Positions 7,444 through 16,897 of a stretch of 64,000 nt of DNA are shown piece after piece. Location: positions 62,001 to 126,000 of the forward strand of contig URAP01000002.1 in assembly GCA_900545935.1 (NCBI GenBank). The letters are read 5' to 3'. How positions within the stretch are numbered: position 1 is the stretch's first letter; every line of letters begins with the position of its first letter. The notes under the pieces were generated by a model. The model saw only the letters and a program-made list of their open reading frames with translations, searched no databases and was not told the origin of the DNA. Position numbers and translations under genes: made by a program. This DNA comes from an uncultured Eubacteriales bacterium (GTDB taxonomy: Bacteria > Bacillota > Clostridia > Oscillospirales > CAG-272).

Positions 7444-9324
7444 TCAGCGCCTATAAATCAACTTGCTTTTTCCGAATACATTTATAATTTTAAATGTGTC
7501 CAATCCATCCTCACAATCAACTCGAGGTAAGATATAATGATCAGCTGAAGAAAATCTGTTGGTAACACCTCCACCGGCAACAAACGCAAGTCTATAGCAA
7601 GATTTTTCTTTAAGAATATTCAGGGAAGTTTTGTCAAACAATCCATGAGAATATGCAAAATAGTGCACTTCCTTTCCTATCAGATTCTGCAAAATCTCTT
7701 TTGATTGCAATAGTTCAAGAAGCTGCTTCTCCTCCGACATTCCGCTTAACACTTCATGGGTTACACCATGTGAACCGATAGTAACCAAAGGATCGGCAGC
7801 CATTTCGAGTAACTCGGAATCCGAAATATATCCATCATTATTCAGAAAATCCGTTATCACAAAAACAGTAAACGGAATTCTTCTTTTTTTCAATTCCGGG
7901 TATGCCACTCTGAAAACATCGCTCAATGCATCATCAAAGGTAATGACACAAGAATTTTTTGCAGAAAAATCAAATTTTGCATATTCCTCCATAGAAATAA
8001 AATCAATGCCGGAATCAAGAATACTCAAAAAACTCTCTTTCGACAGTTTACATCCGCTTTTTATGTTAATACAGCCGTCATCAATGTGATGAAACATAAG
8101 TACAGTGGTTGAAGGGAGTAAGCAAAAAAGATTTATCCTTGCCGCTTTTTTTAAGCGTTGAATATAGCAGCTATCTTTTTTTTTAATATCCTTATACATT
8201 TCTTTTATCTTACGCCATACTCGACGAATATATAAATGATAGCCTTTCATATAGGTTTGCATTGCCGCTTTTTTAAAGCCGACTTTATGATAGGACGAAT
8301 AAAACCGACTGCGAAGCTCCAAGTATTTCGAATAATCTTTTGCGGCAAATGCATATTTGGAAAAGCGATTGTCAATCCTATGAAGTTCAAAATTTTCAAG
8401 CGATTCAACAATACGTTTGCCCTTTGCGTTGTTAGTAACTATGAGCGAAAGGCCCTTATTGTCGCTAATGGCAGGATTATAATCACGGTATCCCCAAAAA
8501 TCAGCTATCGTTATATCGGACAAATGGTTTTGACGATATCTGCACTCATAGCATGATCTTCTCAAAAAAGCATTTTCAGTAATAAATCCTTTATAAAATA
8601 AATCAAGATTGTGGGGAATGAAATATTCCGTACGAGAGGTTTTTAAGCGAATATATATATCGGTCCAACCGTTATCCTTCGGGCGAAAATCAAGCTCTGA
8701 CAGCTTTTCGTTTTTATGCAGCTTACCTTTGAGATACTCCTTGAAAATTCGAGCCGACGGAACTCCGTGGCAAACAAAATCACAAAGAATAAGCCTTTCG
8801 TTTTCGCCGACCGCATTCCTCACTCCCGCAACCTGGCACGGAGTTCCGCAAAAGAAAACCGTTCTTCCGTTTTTCAAATCATTTTTAATATCGGCAATAG
8901 TGTTCCCCATATAGCTTTCGATATATTTGCTCTTGGCAAGAGCACTTAGAGCGGCACGGTCTGTAGAGGTATGCTTCAAAGTTAGAGTATCAAAATCAAA
9001 GGCTGCTCCGTATACGACTCCGTTTTCAGCCAAAATGTTGCGTGAAATGCAAGAAAACACGCCGCCCGAGGAGCTTGCCGCTCTGATGTTGCGGTCAAGT
9101 GAATATCCGTAATAGCTGTTTGCTTCAATATTGTCCTCGTGCACTAATGGATTTAAAATATGGCATACCCGTTCACAACGTCCGCATTCGATACATTTAT
9201 TCTTGTCAATACTCGGAAAATAAAAACCCTCGTCATCAAACGTGAACTCAATGCACTTTTTAGGGCACTCTGACATACAAGCACCGCATCCGGTGCAACA
9301 GTCATGTATTTCTTCGATCTTCAT
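7444..9324 (-). CDS. Fusion: 4Fe-4S/F420-dehydrogenase-beta-like protein with polysaccharide deacetylase
   Basis: A 626-residue two-part protein. The N-terminal ~385 residues hold two CxxCxxCxxxC clusters (Cys10/13/16/20 and 44/47/50/54) for 4Fe-4S centres, followed by the FrhB-like coenzyme F420 hydrogenase/dehydrogenase beta N and C domains (FFCGTPCQVAG near 157-167 and ADFWG near 274). After a basic linker, a NodB-type carbohydrate esterase 4 domain begins near residue 405, with FHHIDD, the metal-binding TFDD at 462-465 and SHGVTH at 518-523. Such FrhB-like proteins often sit in exopolysaccharide loci beside pyruvyl transferases, as here, but fusion to a deacetylase is unusual. Start ATG 9324 has GGAGAAAAA upstream; a longer in-frame start at 9405 would overlap the preceding gene. 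No signal peptide. Codon use is AT-rich. Confidence 0.85.
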   Translation of the reverse strand: MKIEEIHDCCTGCGACMSECPKKCIEFTFDDEGFYFPSIDKNKCIECGRCERVCHILNPLVHEDNIEANSYYGYSLDRNIRAASSSGGVFSCISRNILAENGVVYGAAFDFDTLTLKHTSTDRAALSALAKSKYIESYMGNTIADIKNDLKNGRTVFFCGTPCQVAGVRNAVGENERLILCDFVCHGVPSARIFKEYLKGKLHKNEKLSELDFRPKDNGWTDIYIRLKTSRTEYFIPHNLDLFYKGFITENAFLRRSCYECRYRQNHLSDITIADFWGYRDYNPAISDNKGLSLIVTNNAKGKRIVESLENFELHRIDNRFSKYAFAAKDYSKYLELRSRFYSSYHKVGFKKAAMQTYMKGYHLYIRRVWRKIKEMYKDIKKKDSCYIQRLKKAARINLFCLLPSTTVLMFHHIDDGCINIKSGCKLSKESFLSILDSGIDFISMEEYAKFDFSAKNSCVITFDDALSDVFRVAYPELKKRRIPFTVFVITDFLNNDGYISDSELLEMAADPLVTIGSHGVTHEVLSGMSEEKQLLELLQSKEILQNLIGKEVHYFAYSHGLFDKTSLNILKEKSCYRLAFVAGGGVTNRFSSADHYILPRVDCEDGLDTFKIINVFGKSKLIYRR

Positions 9325-9343
9325 TTTTTCTCCATAAAAACTA

Positions 9344-10435
9344 TCATTTGAATGTGTCCTCAATAAATAATTTTGATTTGGAGATATACTTATTGAGTAA
9401 AACATTTACGTTTGAATAATCAATTTCGGCATCGCCGGTATTACCGTTTAGGCATGCACATTGCTCGATATTGAGCATTTCCATCAAATTCATTGCACGT
9501 CTCGAAATTGTCGGGCTGAAGTCCGAGAGCAAAAATTGCTTTTGAAAAATAATCGAAAACGCAACACCGTGAAAAGAGTCTGTAACAATATACTCTGCAT
9601 TATCAATCAGATATATCAGTTCGGACGGACCGACGTCACGCAGTACAGAATCTGCCCTCCACTTAAGAAATCCATCGGTAACGACAATAAGCTTTAAGCC
9701 TTTTTTCTTCGCCGCCGTTCTGGCGGCATAATCTCCCGCTGCGGAATTCATTAATCTGTAATAGAGCAAATAGCGTTCCTTGAATATTGGATATGCTTCG
9801 GAGTTTTCTCTCCAAAAATCAATATCATTCAAGAAAACCGGATCCAAAACCACATACGGTTTATCCAATCCCAACTCATCAAATATTTTAACGCTATCGT
9901 TTTCCCGCACGGACACGCGATAAAACTCAGATATATATGACGATATCTCATTTCTTTTTTCATTCGGAACAGATCCGACACCAAAGCTGGCGGCATAAGC
10001 AATCCTTTTCGTTTCATGCGAACCGAAATTAAGATAAAAAGCTCTTCGCTCCTCCTTGATTCTTCCGGGATTGAAGACCTGATCGCTTCCTGTAAAATAA
10101 TAATCGGCTTCAGGGGGAGCATTATATAAGTCAGCAAACGATTCATAGCGTTTAGTTAAGCTAAGTTTATTTGAAACGAAATAAGAAAACTTCGAAAATT
10201 TACTTCTTTTTTTTCTTAGGTACAGAAGGTTCACCAAAAACAAAATCGATTCCTTCAGAGAACAAGGCTTGACACAAAGCGGATAAAGTGAGCGCAAATG
10301 CTCTGTATTGTAATCAATAATCTTCACATCATCCGAATAAATTTCAAGGTATTTTTGCAGTGAATATGCCTGTAAAACAGCACCGTAATTTATCGGCGTG
10401 TGAAAAGTAATCAGGCAAATCTTGTTTTTCTTCAT
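9344..10435 (-). CDS. Polysaccharide pyruvyl transferase family protein
   Basis: A 363-residue protein of the CsaB/WcaK family, which transfers pyruvate from PEP to form ketals on surface glycans, giving negative charge. Family features are the N-terminal NYGAVLQAYSLQ near residues 16-27, FTGSDQVFNP near 114-123, and the C-terminal signature VTDSFHGVAFSI near 285-296. It ends 19 bases before the Fe-S/deacetylase fusion, so the two are almost certainly cotranscribed and probably act on the same repeat unit. Its first gene-side neighbour is the flippase. AT-rich codon use matches its neighbours on both sides. Confidence 0.88.
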   Translation of the reverse strand: MKKNKICLITFHTPINYGAVLQAYSLQKYLEIYSDDVKIIDYNTEHLRSLYPLCVKPCSLKESILFLVNLLYLRKKRSKFSKFSYFVSNKLSLTKRYESFADLYNAPPEADYYFTGSDQVFNPGRIKEERRAFYLNFGSHETKRIAYAASFGVGSVPNEKRNEISSYISEFYRVSVRENDSVKIFDELGLDKPYVVLDPVFLNDIDFWRENSEAYPIFKERYLLYYRLMNSAAGDYAARTAAKKKGLKLIVVTDGFLKWRADSVLRDVGPSELIYLIDNAEYIVTDSFHGVAFSIIFQKQFLLSDFSPTISRRAMNLMEMLNIEQCACLNGNTGDAEIDYSNVNVLLNKYISKSKLFIEDTFK

Positions 10436-10453
10436 TTAGGTACTCCTAAAAAA

Positions 10454-11959
10454 TTATTTTTTCCTGAACATATTTAGCAGATATGTCTTCTCATAATCCT
10501 TAAATCCGATAGCAAAAAGAAGAGCGGCATAAACTAAAACAAAAACTGCCGCCTTAGCTATCCAAATCAACCATCCGCCGGTAGCGACACGATTAACAGC
10601 AAATAAAACGCCTGCGGATATCAGGCAGCAAAGCCATATTCTGCTGAAAATATTGGCGAAAATCCGGACAATGTTTAATTTAATCACCTTCGCATAGTAG
10701 ATATTCATAGCAATAATGTTCGCCGCAATCAAGCCGATTGCAGTACCGATACAGGCAGCTATTGGGCCGTACTTAGGTACCCCTATCAGCGTAAACAAAA
10801 GATTAAATACCGCCATTACACAAACCGCTACAGTTCTGAACAGCATTTTATTCTGAGCTCTTAAAATAGAAAGACAAACATTTTGTACGAGCGGTATTGT
10901 CGTAGGCACCATCAACAGCAGACCAACTATCCAGGCAAAGGAATAACCGTCTCCGAGCCAAAGTCGAATAAATTCTTTACCGATAACAATATATCCGCAT
11001 AAAGCACCGCCCAGAGCGGCAAATTCCAATCTTCCGATTTTAATTACCGTATCCTCAAGCCGGCTTAGAGATTCATTAGACGCAACCTGCTTACTGACAG
11101 TAGGCAGCATAAGATCGGAGAATGCAACTGCAAACTGCTCGTACATATTATATAATTGCAGACCTATCGAATACACCGCAACGGCAGAGGCACCGATGTA
11201 TGCCCCTATAACAATATTGTCAAGATTACTGTTGAATTGTACGGCAACTGATTGAATAAACATCAGCAGTGTATATAAAAACGAGCCGAAAAACAAGCTT
11301 TTATTCCAACGATACAAGTGAATCCTAATGCCGATCTTTTTACGAAAGTATATTAACTGTACAATCATCGCAATAACAAGCAGTACAATTTCAATCCAAA
11401 GTAATACGGCAGAATCTGCAACACGATGTAAAATAAGCACCGACAGCAAAAGCTTAGCAATTAATCTGCTCAGTTTTAATCCGTTGGCAAAAGCATAATG
11501 CTCACAGCCCGCAACAAGACCGAAATTGACCTTTTCAAAAGTACTCAGTACAAGTATAACTGCAAATAACAAAAACAGCTGCTTCGCCTTACCGAGTTCT
11601 GCCGGGGTGAGCGACCTATCGTATATATTATCAATTCTAAAATATGCAGCAATCGAAACTAAAACCATAATTGCAGAAATAGCCGTTGCTTCAATCATTG
11701 CCATAGCTGCAAAATTTCCGAGCTCTATCTTTTCGTCGCTGGCATAAAATTTCGCCGCAAATCTTAGCACGGTGCTTCCGATACCGAGATCTAAAATCGT
11801 AAGTGAACCGATGAATGACCCGATTATTTTGTATACTCCGTACTCGCCGTCTCCGAGAGATGAAATAAGAAATGGCGTAAAAAACAAGCCATAGCAAGTA
11901 TTAACAATGATAAGTAAATATGACAGCATGGCACCGTTTTTTATTTCTTTGGAATTCAT
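10454..11959 (-). CDS. Wzx-like O-unit/polysaccharide flippase
   Basis: A 501-residue integral membrane protein with about 12-14 hydrophobic segments and the N-terminal MOP-superfamily pattern (LIIVNTCYGLFFTPFLISSL followed by GDGEYGVYK). It would flip undecaprenyl-pyrophosphate-linked repeat units across the membrane for polymerisation. It lies 18 bases upstream of the pyruvyl transferase and 24 bases downstream of a glycosyltransferase. Low GC content compared with the flanking dehydrogenase and phosphoglycosyl transferase genes marks it as part of a transferred block. Confidence 0.88.
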   Translation of the reverse strand: MNSKEIKNGAMLSYLLIIVNTCYGLFFTPFLISSLGDGEYGVYKIIGSFIGSLTILDLGIGSTVLRFAAKFYASDEKIELGNFAAMAMIEATAISAIMVLVSIAAYFRIDNIYDRSLTPAELGKAKQLFLLFAVILVLSTFEKVNFGLVAGCEHYAFANGLKLSRLIAKLLLSVLILHRVADSAVLLWIEIVLLVIAMIVQLIYFRKKIGIRIHLYRWNKSLFFGSFLYTLLMFIQSVAVQFNSNLDNIVIGAYIGASAVAVYSIGLQLYNMYEQFAVAFSDLMLPTVSKQVASNESLSRLEDTVIKIGRLEFAALGGALCGYIVIGKEFIRLWLGDGYSFAWIVGLLLMVPTTIPLVQNVCLSILRAQNKMLFRTVAVCVMAVFNLLFTLIGVPKYGPIAACIGTAIGLIAANIIAMNIYYAKVIKLNIVRIFANIFSRIWLCCLISAGVLFAVNRVATGGWLIWIAKAAVFVLVYAALLFAIGFKDYEKTYLLNMFRKK

Positions 11960-11983
11960 TAATTCAGCTCACCTCAATAATCT

Positions 11984-13147
11984 TCATTTCATTTTACGGC
12001 ACTCAAGTGATTTTTCTGCAATTCTGCTGTAAAGAAAAATATCGGTAGCATCCGATTCGGCAACAGATTTCATTTGATTATATTTTTCTGTGCCGTTGTA
12101 TTCGGAAATCTTTTTCTTTAAACCGACTGTCGTAACATCGTCGATAAAATCGGCATTTCCGCCGTTATTAACATGCTCCATACCCTCCCAGCGTCTGAAA
12201 AGGCACGGGACCTTGCAAGCGCATGCCTGCTCCCACATGACCGAATGTCCGCCGGGAAAAACGACAAGATCGGCTGCAAAAAAATATCTGTAAACCTCGT
12301 CTGCAGCGAGCCAGCCAACATAAATAATATTGGAATATTCAGAAAGCAGTGAATCGAATCTATCCTTTATTCCACCCTCGACCCTGCCGAACACAAGCAG
12401 CTTTATACCCGGCATATCACCGCACGCCTGCATAAGTGTATCAATGTGCTTCTCGGAGTCTATTCTGCCTCCGGTCACTACAAGAAAATCGGAATCCGGT
12501 ATACCGCATTCCCGACGGACCGCTTCACGCTCGGTGCTGCGCTCGGCAAGACCGAGCTTTTCATCATCCGCCCCCATTATAAGAACGTCCGTCTTTTCTC
12601 TCGGAATGCCGTAATAATCTATCGCATATTCACGCCGCCAAGGCGTTACTCCGTACACACGGCTCACATAGCGTATCGAGCGGCGATTAAAGGCGCGCTG
12701 AAAACCTCTTAATAATCTGCCCTTAAATCCGCTCGGCAGATTACAGTTATTATAGTCCTCGTGATTATCCTGAACTATAACACATTCCGGAGCGATACGC
12801 TTCTTATACCGCACCGCATCAAAAACAGTCGCACCCTTCAACCCGTGATAAAAGATAAAATCCGGTTTGATACTTTCGAGATAACCGTACACCGGCAGCT
12901 TTGACATAATATTCGTTAGCACCGGGTTATGATAATCAACGGTTTTGAGCCTTATGATATGCACTCCGTCGTCGAGTGTATACTCACCGCACACTGTCTC
13001 GGCAATCCCGTCAGGTGTATGCATTTTATTTGTTATAATGACCGTGACATCATGACCGAGCTTCTTCTGATACCTCGGCAGGAGGTTGTCCTGATATCCC
13101 CAGTTATCGTTATACGGTGCGTTTGGTGCTATGTGTACTATCTTCAT
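11984..13147 (-). CDS. GT4-type glycosyltransferase
   Basis: A 387-residue GT-B glycosyltransferase (Glycos_transf_1 type) that adds a sugar from a nucleotide donor to the growing lipid-linked unit at the cytoplasmic face. Visible are the N-terminal HIAPNAPYNDNWGYQ, the donor-site strand VVTGGRIDSEKHIDTLMQA near 230, and a divergent Glu-rich loop SVMWEQACACKVPCLF near 310. Its first 38 bases overlap the end of the preceding glycosyltransferase gene, suggesting translational coupling. Acceptor and donor cannot be assigned. Confidence 0.85.
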   Translation of the reverse strand: MKIVHIAPNAPYNDNWGYQDNLLPRYQKKLGHDVTVIITNKMHTPDGIAETVCGEYTLDDGVHIIRLKTVDYHNPVLTNIMSKLPVYGYLESIKPDFIFYHGLKGATVFDAVRYKKRIAPECVIVQDNHEDYNNCNLPSGFKGRLLRGFQRAFNRRSIRYVSRVYGVTPWRREYAIDYYGIPREKTDVLIMGADDEKLGLAERSTEREAVRRECGIPDSDFLVVTGGRIDSEKHIDTLMQACGDMPGIKLLVFGRVEGGIKDRFDSLLSEYSNIIYVGWLAADEVYRYFFAADLVVFPGGHSVMWEQACACKVPCLFRRWEGMEHVNNGGNADFIDDVTTVGLKKKISEYNGTEKYNQMKSVAESDATDIFLYSRIAEKSLECRKMK

Positions 13148-14348
13148 AAAGCTTCACATACTCCGCAAATTTTTCATTCATATCAAAGCGCTTTGCGTAC
13201 TCGATACATGCCTCACGGGAATACGGCTTGTCACGGCAGATGCGGATGATCTCGGAGTAAAGAGCGTCATTATCATTACAGGGGACAACAGCACCCACTC
13301 CCTCTCCGACCATCTCCGGACTGCCTCCGGTCCTGAAAGTTAGCACCGGTGTCCCGCAAGCGATGGATTCCATATTGACCGTCGGATAATTGTCCTCACG
13401 TGTCGGATTGACAAACAGATCGGCTGCCGTAAATATCTCCGCAAGCTCGCGCTGCGACTGTGTCTTATGTACCGAGATAATATTATCCGGCAGCAGAGCG
13501 TCGACCGATTCGTCTGTACCGACCAAAACGAGCTGATACCTATCACGGTCAAGTCGGTGTGCGAGATCAACAAATACATCGAGTCCCTTTCTGTCTCCCC
13601 ATCCGAACGCAACGCCGAGCAGTACTGCTTTTTCCTGCGGGATAGAATGGTGCCGACGAAAGTCGGACTCGACAGGTCGAAATACCGACAGGTCGATCCC
13701 GTTATTTATGACCCTTATCGGGTACCGACCCAAAAACGACTCCTTTACAAGCCCTGCGAGCCACTCGGACGGTGTAACTATCGTCATATTCGGGACATCC
13801 GAAAACCACTTCTTTTTCAGCTTAAACATCCGTGCTGAATTATCGACCCTGCTTCGCGGATAAACATCGAGCTGCGGGCAGTCATGGCATGAGGTTTTCC
13901 ATTTATCGCAGCCGACCATCTCAAAATACGGGCAGTGTCCGGTAAACGCCCAGCAATCATGGAGTGTCCATATCACATCTGCACCGCTGCGCTTCAGATA
14001 ATCAAAGAGCATCGGCAGATTGATGCAGAACTTATGCAGATTATGCAGATGTATTATGTCGGGAGAAAAACGCTCGATATCCTCGAGCAGCTTCTTTGTT
14101 CCGTGCTTTGAATGAAGTCCGTTCCCGCCGAAGGTGCTGCCGAGGTAATAGTGAACCATATTCTCAAACGGACTGCCCCAAGAATAGTGATCCTCGAGCT
14201 TTTTCTCGGGCGATTTTTCATATCTGTCAAACGGTACCGTCGAATACGTGCGTGCCGTATGACCGTGCTGCCGGGCAGCTCTCGCAATATTCAGCATAAT
14301 ATTTCCGGTGCTGCCGTACGGAAACATATTTATCTGAGCCACTTTCAC
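13110..14348 (-). CDS. GT4-type glycosyltransferase
   Basis: A 412-residue GT-B enzyme. It shows the capsule-type segment HDCWAFTGHCPYFEMVGC near 130-147 followed by a second Cys pair, a central hinge, and the donor-binding ExxxxxxxE region NPTREDNYPTVNMESIACG near 315-333 with TGGSPEMV after it. Probably transfers a hexose or N-acetyl sugar to the undecaprenyl-linked acceptor. It overlaps the next gene by 38 bases. The gene upstream encodes the polymerase-like protein. Confidence 0.88.
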   Translation of the reverse strand: MKVAQINMFPYGSTGNIMLNIARAARQHGHTARTYSTVPFDRYEKSPEKKLEDHYSWGSPFENMVHYYLGSTFGGNGLHSKHGTKKLLEDIERFSPDIIHLHNLHKFCINLPMLFDYLKRSGADVIWTLHDCWAFTGHCPYFEMVGCDKWKTSCHDCPQLDVYPRSRVDNSARMFKLKKKWFSDVPNMTIVTPSEWLAGLVKESFLGRYPIRVINNGIDLSVFRPVESDFRRHHSIPQEKAVLLGVAFGWGDRKGLDVFVDLAHRLDRDRYQLVLVGTDESVDALLPDNIISVHKTQSQRELAEIFTAADLFVNPTREDNYPTVNMESIACGTPVLTFRTGGSPEMVGEGVGAVVPCNDNDALYSEIIRICRDKPYSREACIEYAKRFDMNEKFAEYVKLYEDSTHSTKRTV

Positions 14349-14371
14349 GGAAAATCCACCTCTTTGATCAT

Positions 14372-15592
14372 TTAATCATTAATTTTGTACCAATATAAAT
14401 ATCCCGGCGGGTGCGCACGGCGTATCTCTGCAACGCACAATCCAAGCAGCAAAAACAGAAACTTTTCATCAAGATACGAACCGGAAAGAAAGAGCTTAAA
14501 AAAGCACGCAAAGATAAGCGAAATAATAAGTCCTTTGCACTCTATCGTTTTAGCGCTCAGATATCCTCGCAGCAAGGTCATCGCAATAAGTAAAAAAATC
14601 ATCGTTCCTATCAGCAAGCCGAATTCTACCCAAAGCTCAAGAACAATATTGTGAGCATATGAACCGGCGATAACGCGGTCGCCGCAAAGTCCGTATCCGT
14701 CAAACAGGTGCACGCCAATTGCATCAAGGAGTTTTGCTTGTATTACATCCCTTGAGTTAATATTTGCGGCGGTTCCGCTGAGCAGCTTATCAAAGATACG
14801 AACGCTGAGTCCGAGGTTGGTCGCCTTGTTGTACATCCATGTAATCGACTTTAAATAAAGAGGGCTTGAAATAAATGCGCCTATTCCTCCGAATATAAGC
14901 AGGATTCTCGTGATCGCCCACTTAGATGTCTTTCCGGCTGCCATGAGAAGCGCAATAAATATGATGCATATCAGAGCGGCACCGCGCGTTCCGAGCATAA
15001 GGATATAAAAGCATCCTGCAGCAGCAACAACGGCATGCATCGGTCGTGAACGCTTTATGGCGGAATAAGCAATCAAGCAGCAATGAGGGAGCAGCTTGTA
15101 GGCACGATCCATGTCCCCCTGATACTGCGACGCCATCTGACTCATCGGAGCACCGAGGATTAGCTTATATGCCATATCCGACACTATCGTCAGCAGCGAC
15201 AAGACTACCATTATTTTTATTATTCTGTCGCGTTCCGGCGAATCACCCAGACTGATGCCTACGATATAAAGCGGCAGAATCTTCAACAGGAAATCTACCA
15301 TATACCTGTTTATATAGTATTGCGCATCGCGGTAGAAGATCCAGTTTGCCATAAAAACGACAACTATTGCCAAAATAACGAACATATCCCATGCACGAAC
15401 TTTGAATTTCGGGATAGACAACACTATCAGAAGTATAAACAGCGCATCAAAGACTATATCTCTGTATACTCCTATATACGGTATTTTCGAAAAAACAACA
15501 CGCAAATATTGAAGCAAAAAGTCCTGCGACCATATCCAAAAAACAAGCAGTGCGAATGCACTGATCGCTTTTTTCCCGTCTCTAACAATCAT
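14372..15592 (-). CDS. O-antigen ligase/Wzy-like polymerase
   Basis: A 406-residue membrane protein with about 10-12 hydrophobic segments and a periplasm-side loop between the later helices, as in Wzy polymerases and WaaL ligases. The segment SYAHNIVLELWVEFGLLIG near residue 305 matches the conserved His/Glu-Leu-Gly region of the O-antigen ligase family. It would polymerise flipped repeat units or attach the polymer. I chose ATG 15592 with GGTGG upstream rather than 15709, because the longer version overlaps the preceding gene by 89 bases and adds a non-hydrophobic tail. Confidence 0.82.
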   Translation of the reverse strand: MIVRDGKKAISAFALLVFWIWSQDFLLQYLRVVFSKIPYIGVYRDIVFDALFILLIVLSIPKFKVRAWDMFVILAIVVVFMANWIFYRDAQYYINRYMVDFLLKILPLYIVGISLGDSPERDRIIKIMVVLSLLTIVSDMAYKLILGAPMSQMASQYQGDMDRAYKLLPHCCLIAYSAIKRSRPMHAVVAAAGCFYILMLGTRGAALICIIFIALLMAAGKTSKWAITRILLIFGGIGAFISSPLYLKSITWMYNKATNLGLSVRIFDKLLSGTAANINSRDVIQAKLLDAIGVHLFDGYGLCGDRVIAGSYAHNIVLELWVEFGLLIGTMIFLLIAMTLLRGYLSAKTIECKGLIISLIFACFFKLFLSGSYLDEKFLFLLLGLCVAEIRRAHPPGYLYWYKIND

Positions 15593-15620
15593 TATGCCAC
15601 CAAAGTTACAAACCAAATAC

Positions 15621-16841
15621 CTATTCGGACAAAAAATCAAGTATGCGCTTTGCCTGCCTGACCCGATTCTTCTCGCCGAGCACAAAGCGTTTTGCGCACG
15701 CACCTTCAAGCGTGCGCTCCTCGGCAGACCTATTTAATACGTCTGTGATAACTCCCGCAAGTGCCTGTGGAGAATCGTCCGGCACATAATTTATATATCT
15801 GTCATATTCACTCGGAATGCCGTCCAGCCTGTACGCAACTACCGGGACACCCGAGGCAAGATACTCCATTGTCTTTGAAGGGAAGCTATACCTTGTAAAC
15901 TCCTCGTTATTCTGTCTCGGATTGACCAGCACGGAAGCACCTCGCTGGAGTGCAAGCGCCTCTTTTCGGTCGACACGCCCGAGGAAGATCACCCGGCTGT
16001 CGTTCATTTCGGATATTGCAGCCTCCGCTTCGCCGAACCCGCATATTATCAGCTTTAAGCTTTCATCCGGAATATAAGAAAACGCCTCAAGAAGTGTGCC
16101 GATGCCGAAGGAATAATTCAGCGTTCCGGTATATAGAACATATTTTTCGCCTGAATATTTTTCGGCGATTCCGCTTGCGGCAGGCTCGCTATCATCAGGC
16201 GCAATGCCTTCCATTACCATATACGGCGCCCTTATATTCAGCCTTTGAGCCATACTGTCGGTGAGCAGAACAAAGCGATCGATATATCCGTAAAGGGCTG
16301 CGGTCTTACGTGTCTGATAGATATTATAGAGCCGCCTTATACCGTGAAGCTCGATCGCGGAAGAAAATTCCGGCAGATCGGCAATGACACAGCAGGTGAG
16401 AATATCGCGATCAAGGCTTTTTGCATATTTAGCAAGGCTGAGGAACATCGGCAGCGCTGTATAAAGTATGATTATTTTCCTTCTGTCATCTTTTTTTCTT
16501 ACCCAGTTTTTCAGCTCTCTTGCAAACGGTCGGTAATCGGCAAACTGTTTGACAACGGTCAGATTCGTACAACCGACCACCTTATCATCTGATTCATATT
16601 GCGACGTATGGCAAAAACGATATTCCTCTATTCGTCTGTCGGTATACCCACTCGGGTAGCTATCGACAGGAAGATAATCAAGGATAGTGACCGTTCCGGG
16701 GTCGTTTGCATCAAGACCGTCTATAATATTCCATTGAAGCGCGTTTGCGGCATCCTGCATGCCGGTTTTCATCTTGGTTTTTATTTCCGATTCGAGCTGT
16801 CTCGGAAAAAGCCTGCCGAGAAAAAGAATATCGTATCGCAT
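15621..16841 (-). CDS. GT4-type glycosyltransferase
   Basis: A 406-residue GT-B enzyme. The donor-binding C-terminal half shows YVLYTGTLNYSFGIGTLLEAF near 235-255, LIICGFGEAEAAI near 270 and the Glu-containing loop SFPSKTMEYLASGVPVVAYRL near 325-345, typical of family GT4. The N-terminal FLGRLFPRQ begins right at ATG 16841. It starts 57 bases after the GT2 gene and ends 29 bases before the polymerase. Sugar specificity cannot be read. Confidence 0.86.
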   Translation of the reverse strand: MRYDILFLGRLFPRQLESEIKTKMKTGMQDAANALQWNIIDGLDANDPGTVTILDYLPVDSYPSGYTDRRIEEYRFCHTSQYESDDKVVGCTNLTVVKQFADYRPFARELKNWVRKKDDRRKIIILYTALPMFLSLAKYAKSLDRDILTCCVIADLPEFSSAIELHGIRRLYNIYQTRKTAALYGYIDRFVLLTDSMAQRLNIRAPYMVMEGIAPDDSEPAASGIAEKYSGEKYVLYTGTLNYSFGIGTLLEAFSYIPDESLKLIICGFGEAEAAISEMNDSRVIFLGRVDRKEALALQRGASVLVNPRQNNEEFTRYSFPSKTMEYLASGVPVVAYRLDGIPSEYDRYINYVPDDSPQALAGVITDVLNRSAEERTLEGACAKRFVLGEKNRVRQAKRILDFLSE

Positions 16842-16897
16842 TTACATCTCCCGTTTTTCGGATGCGGTAGAACGACCGTGTATTTAACAAAAATGCT

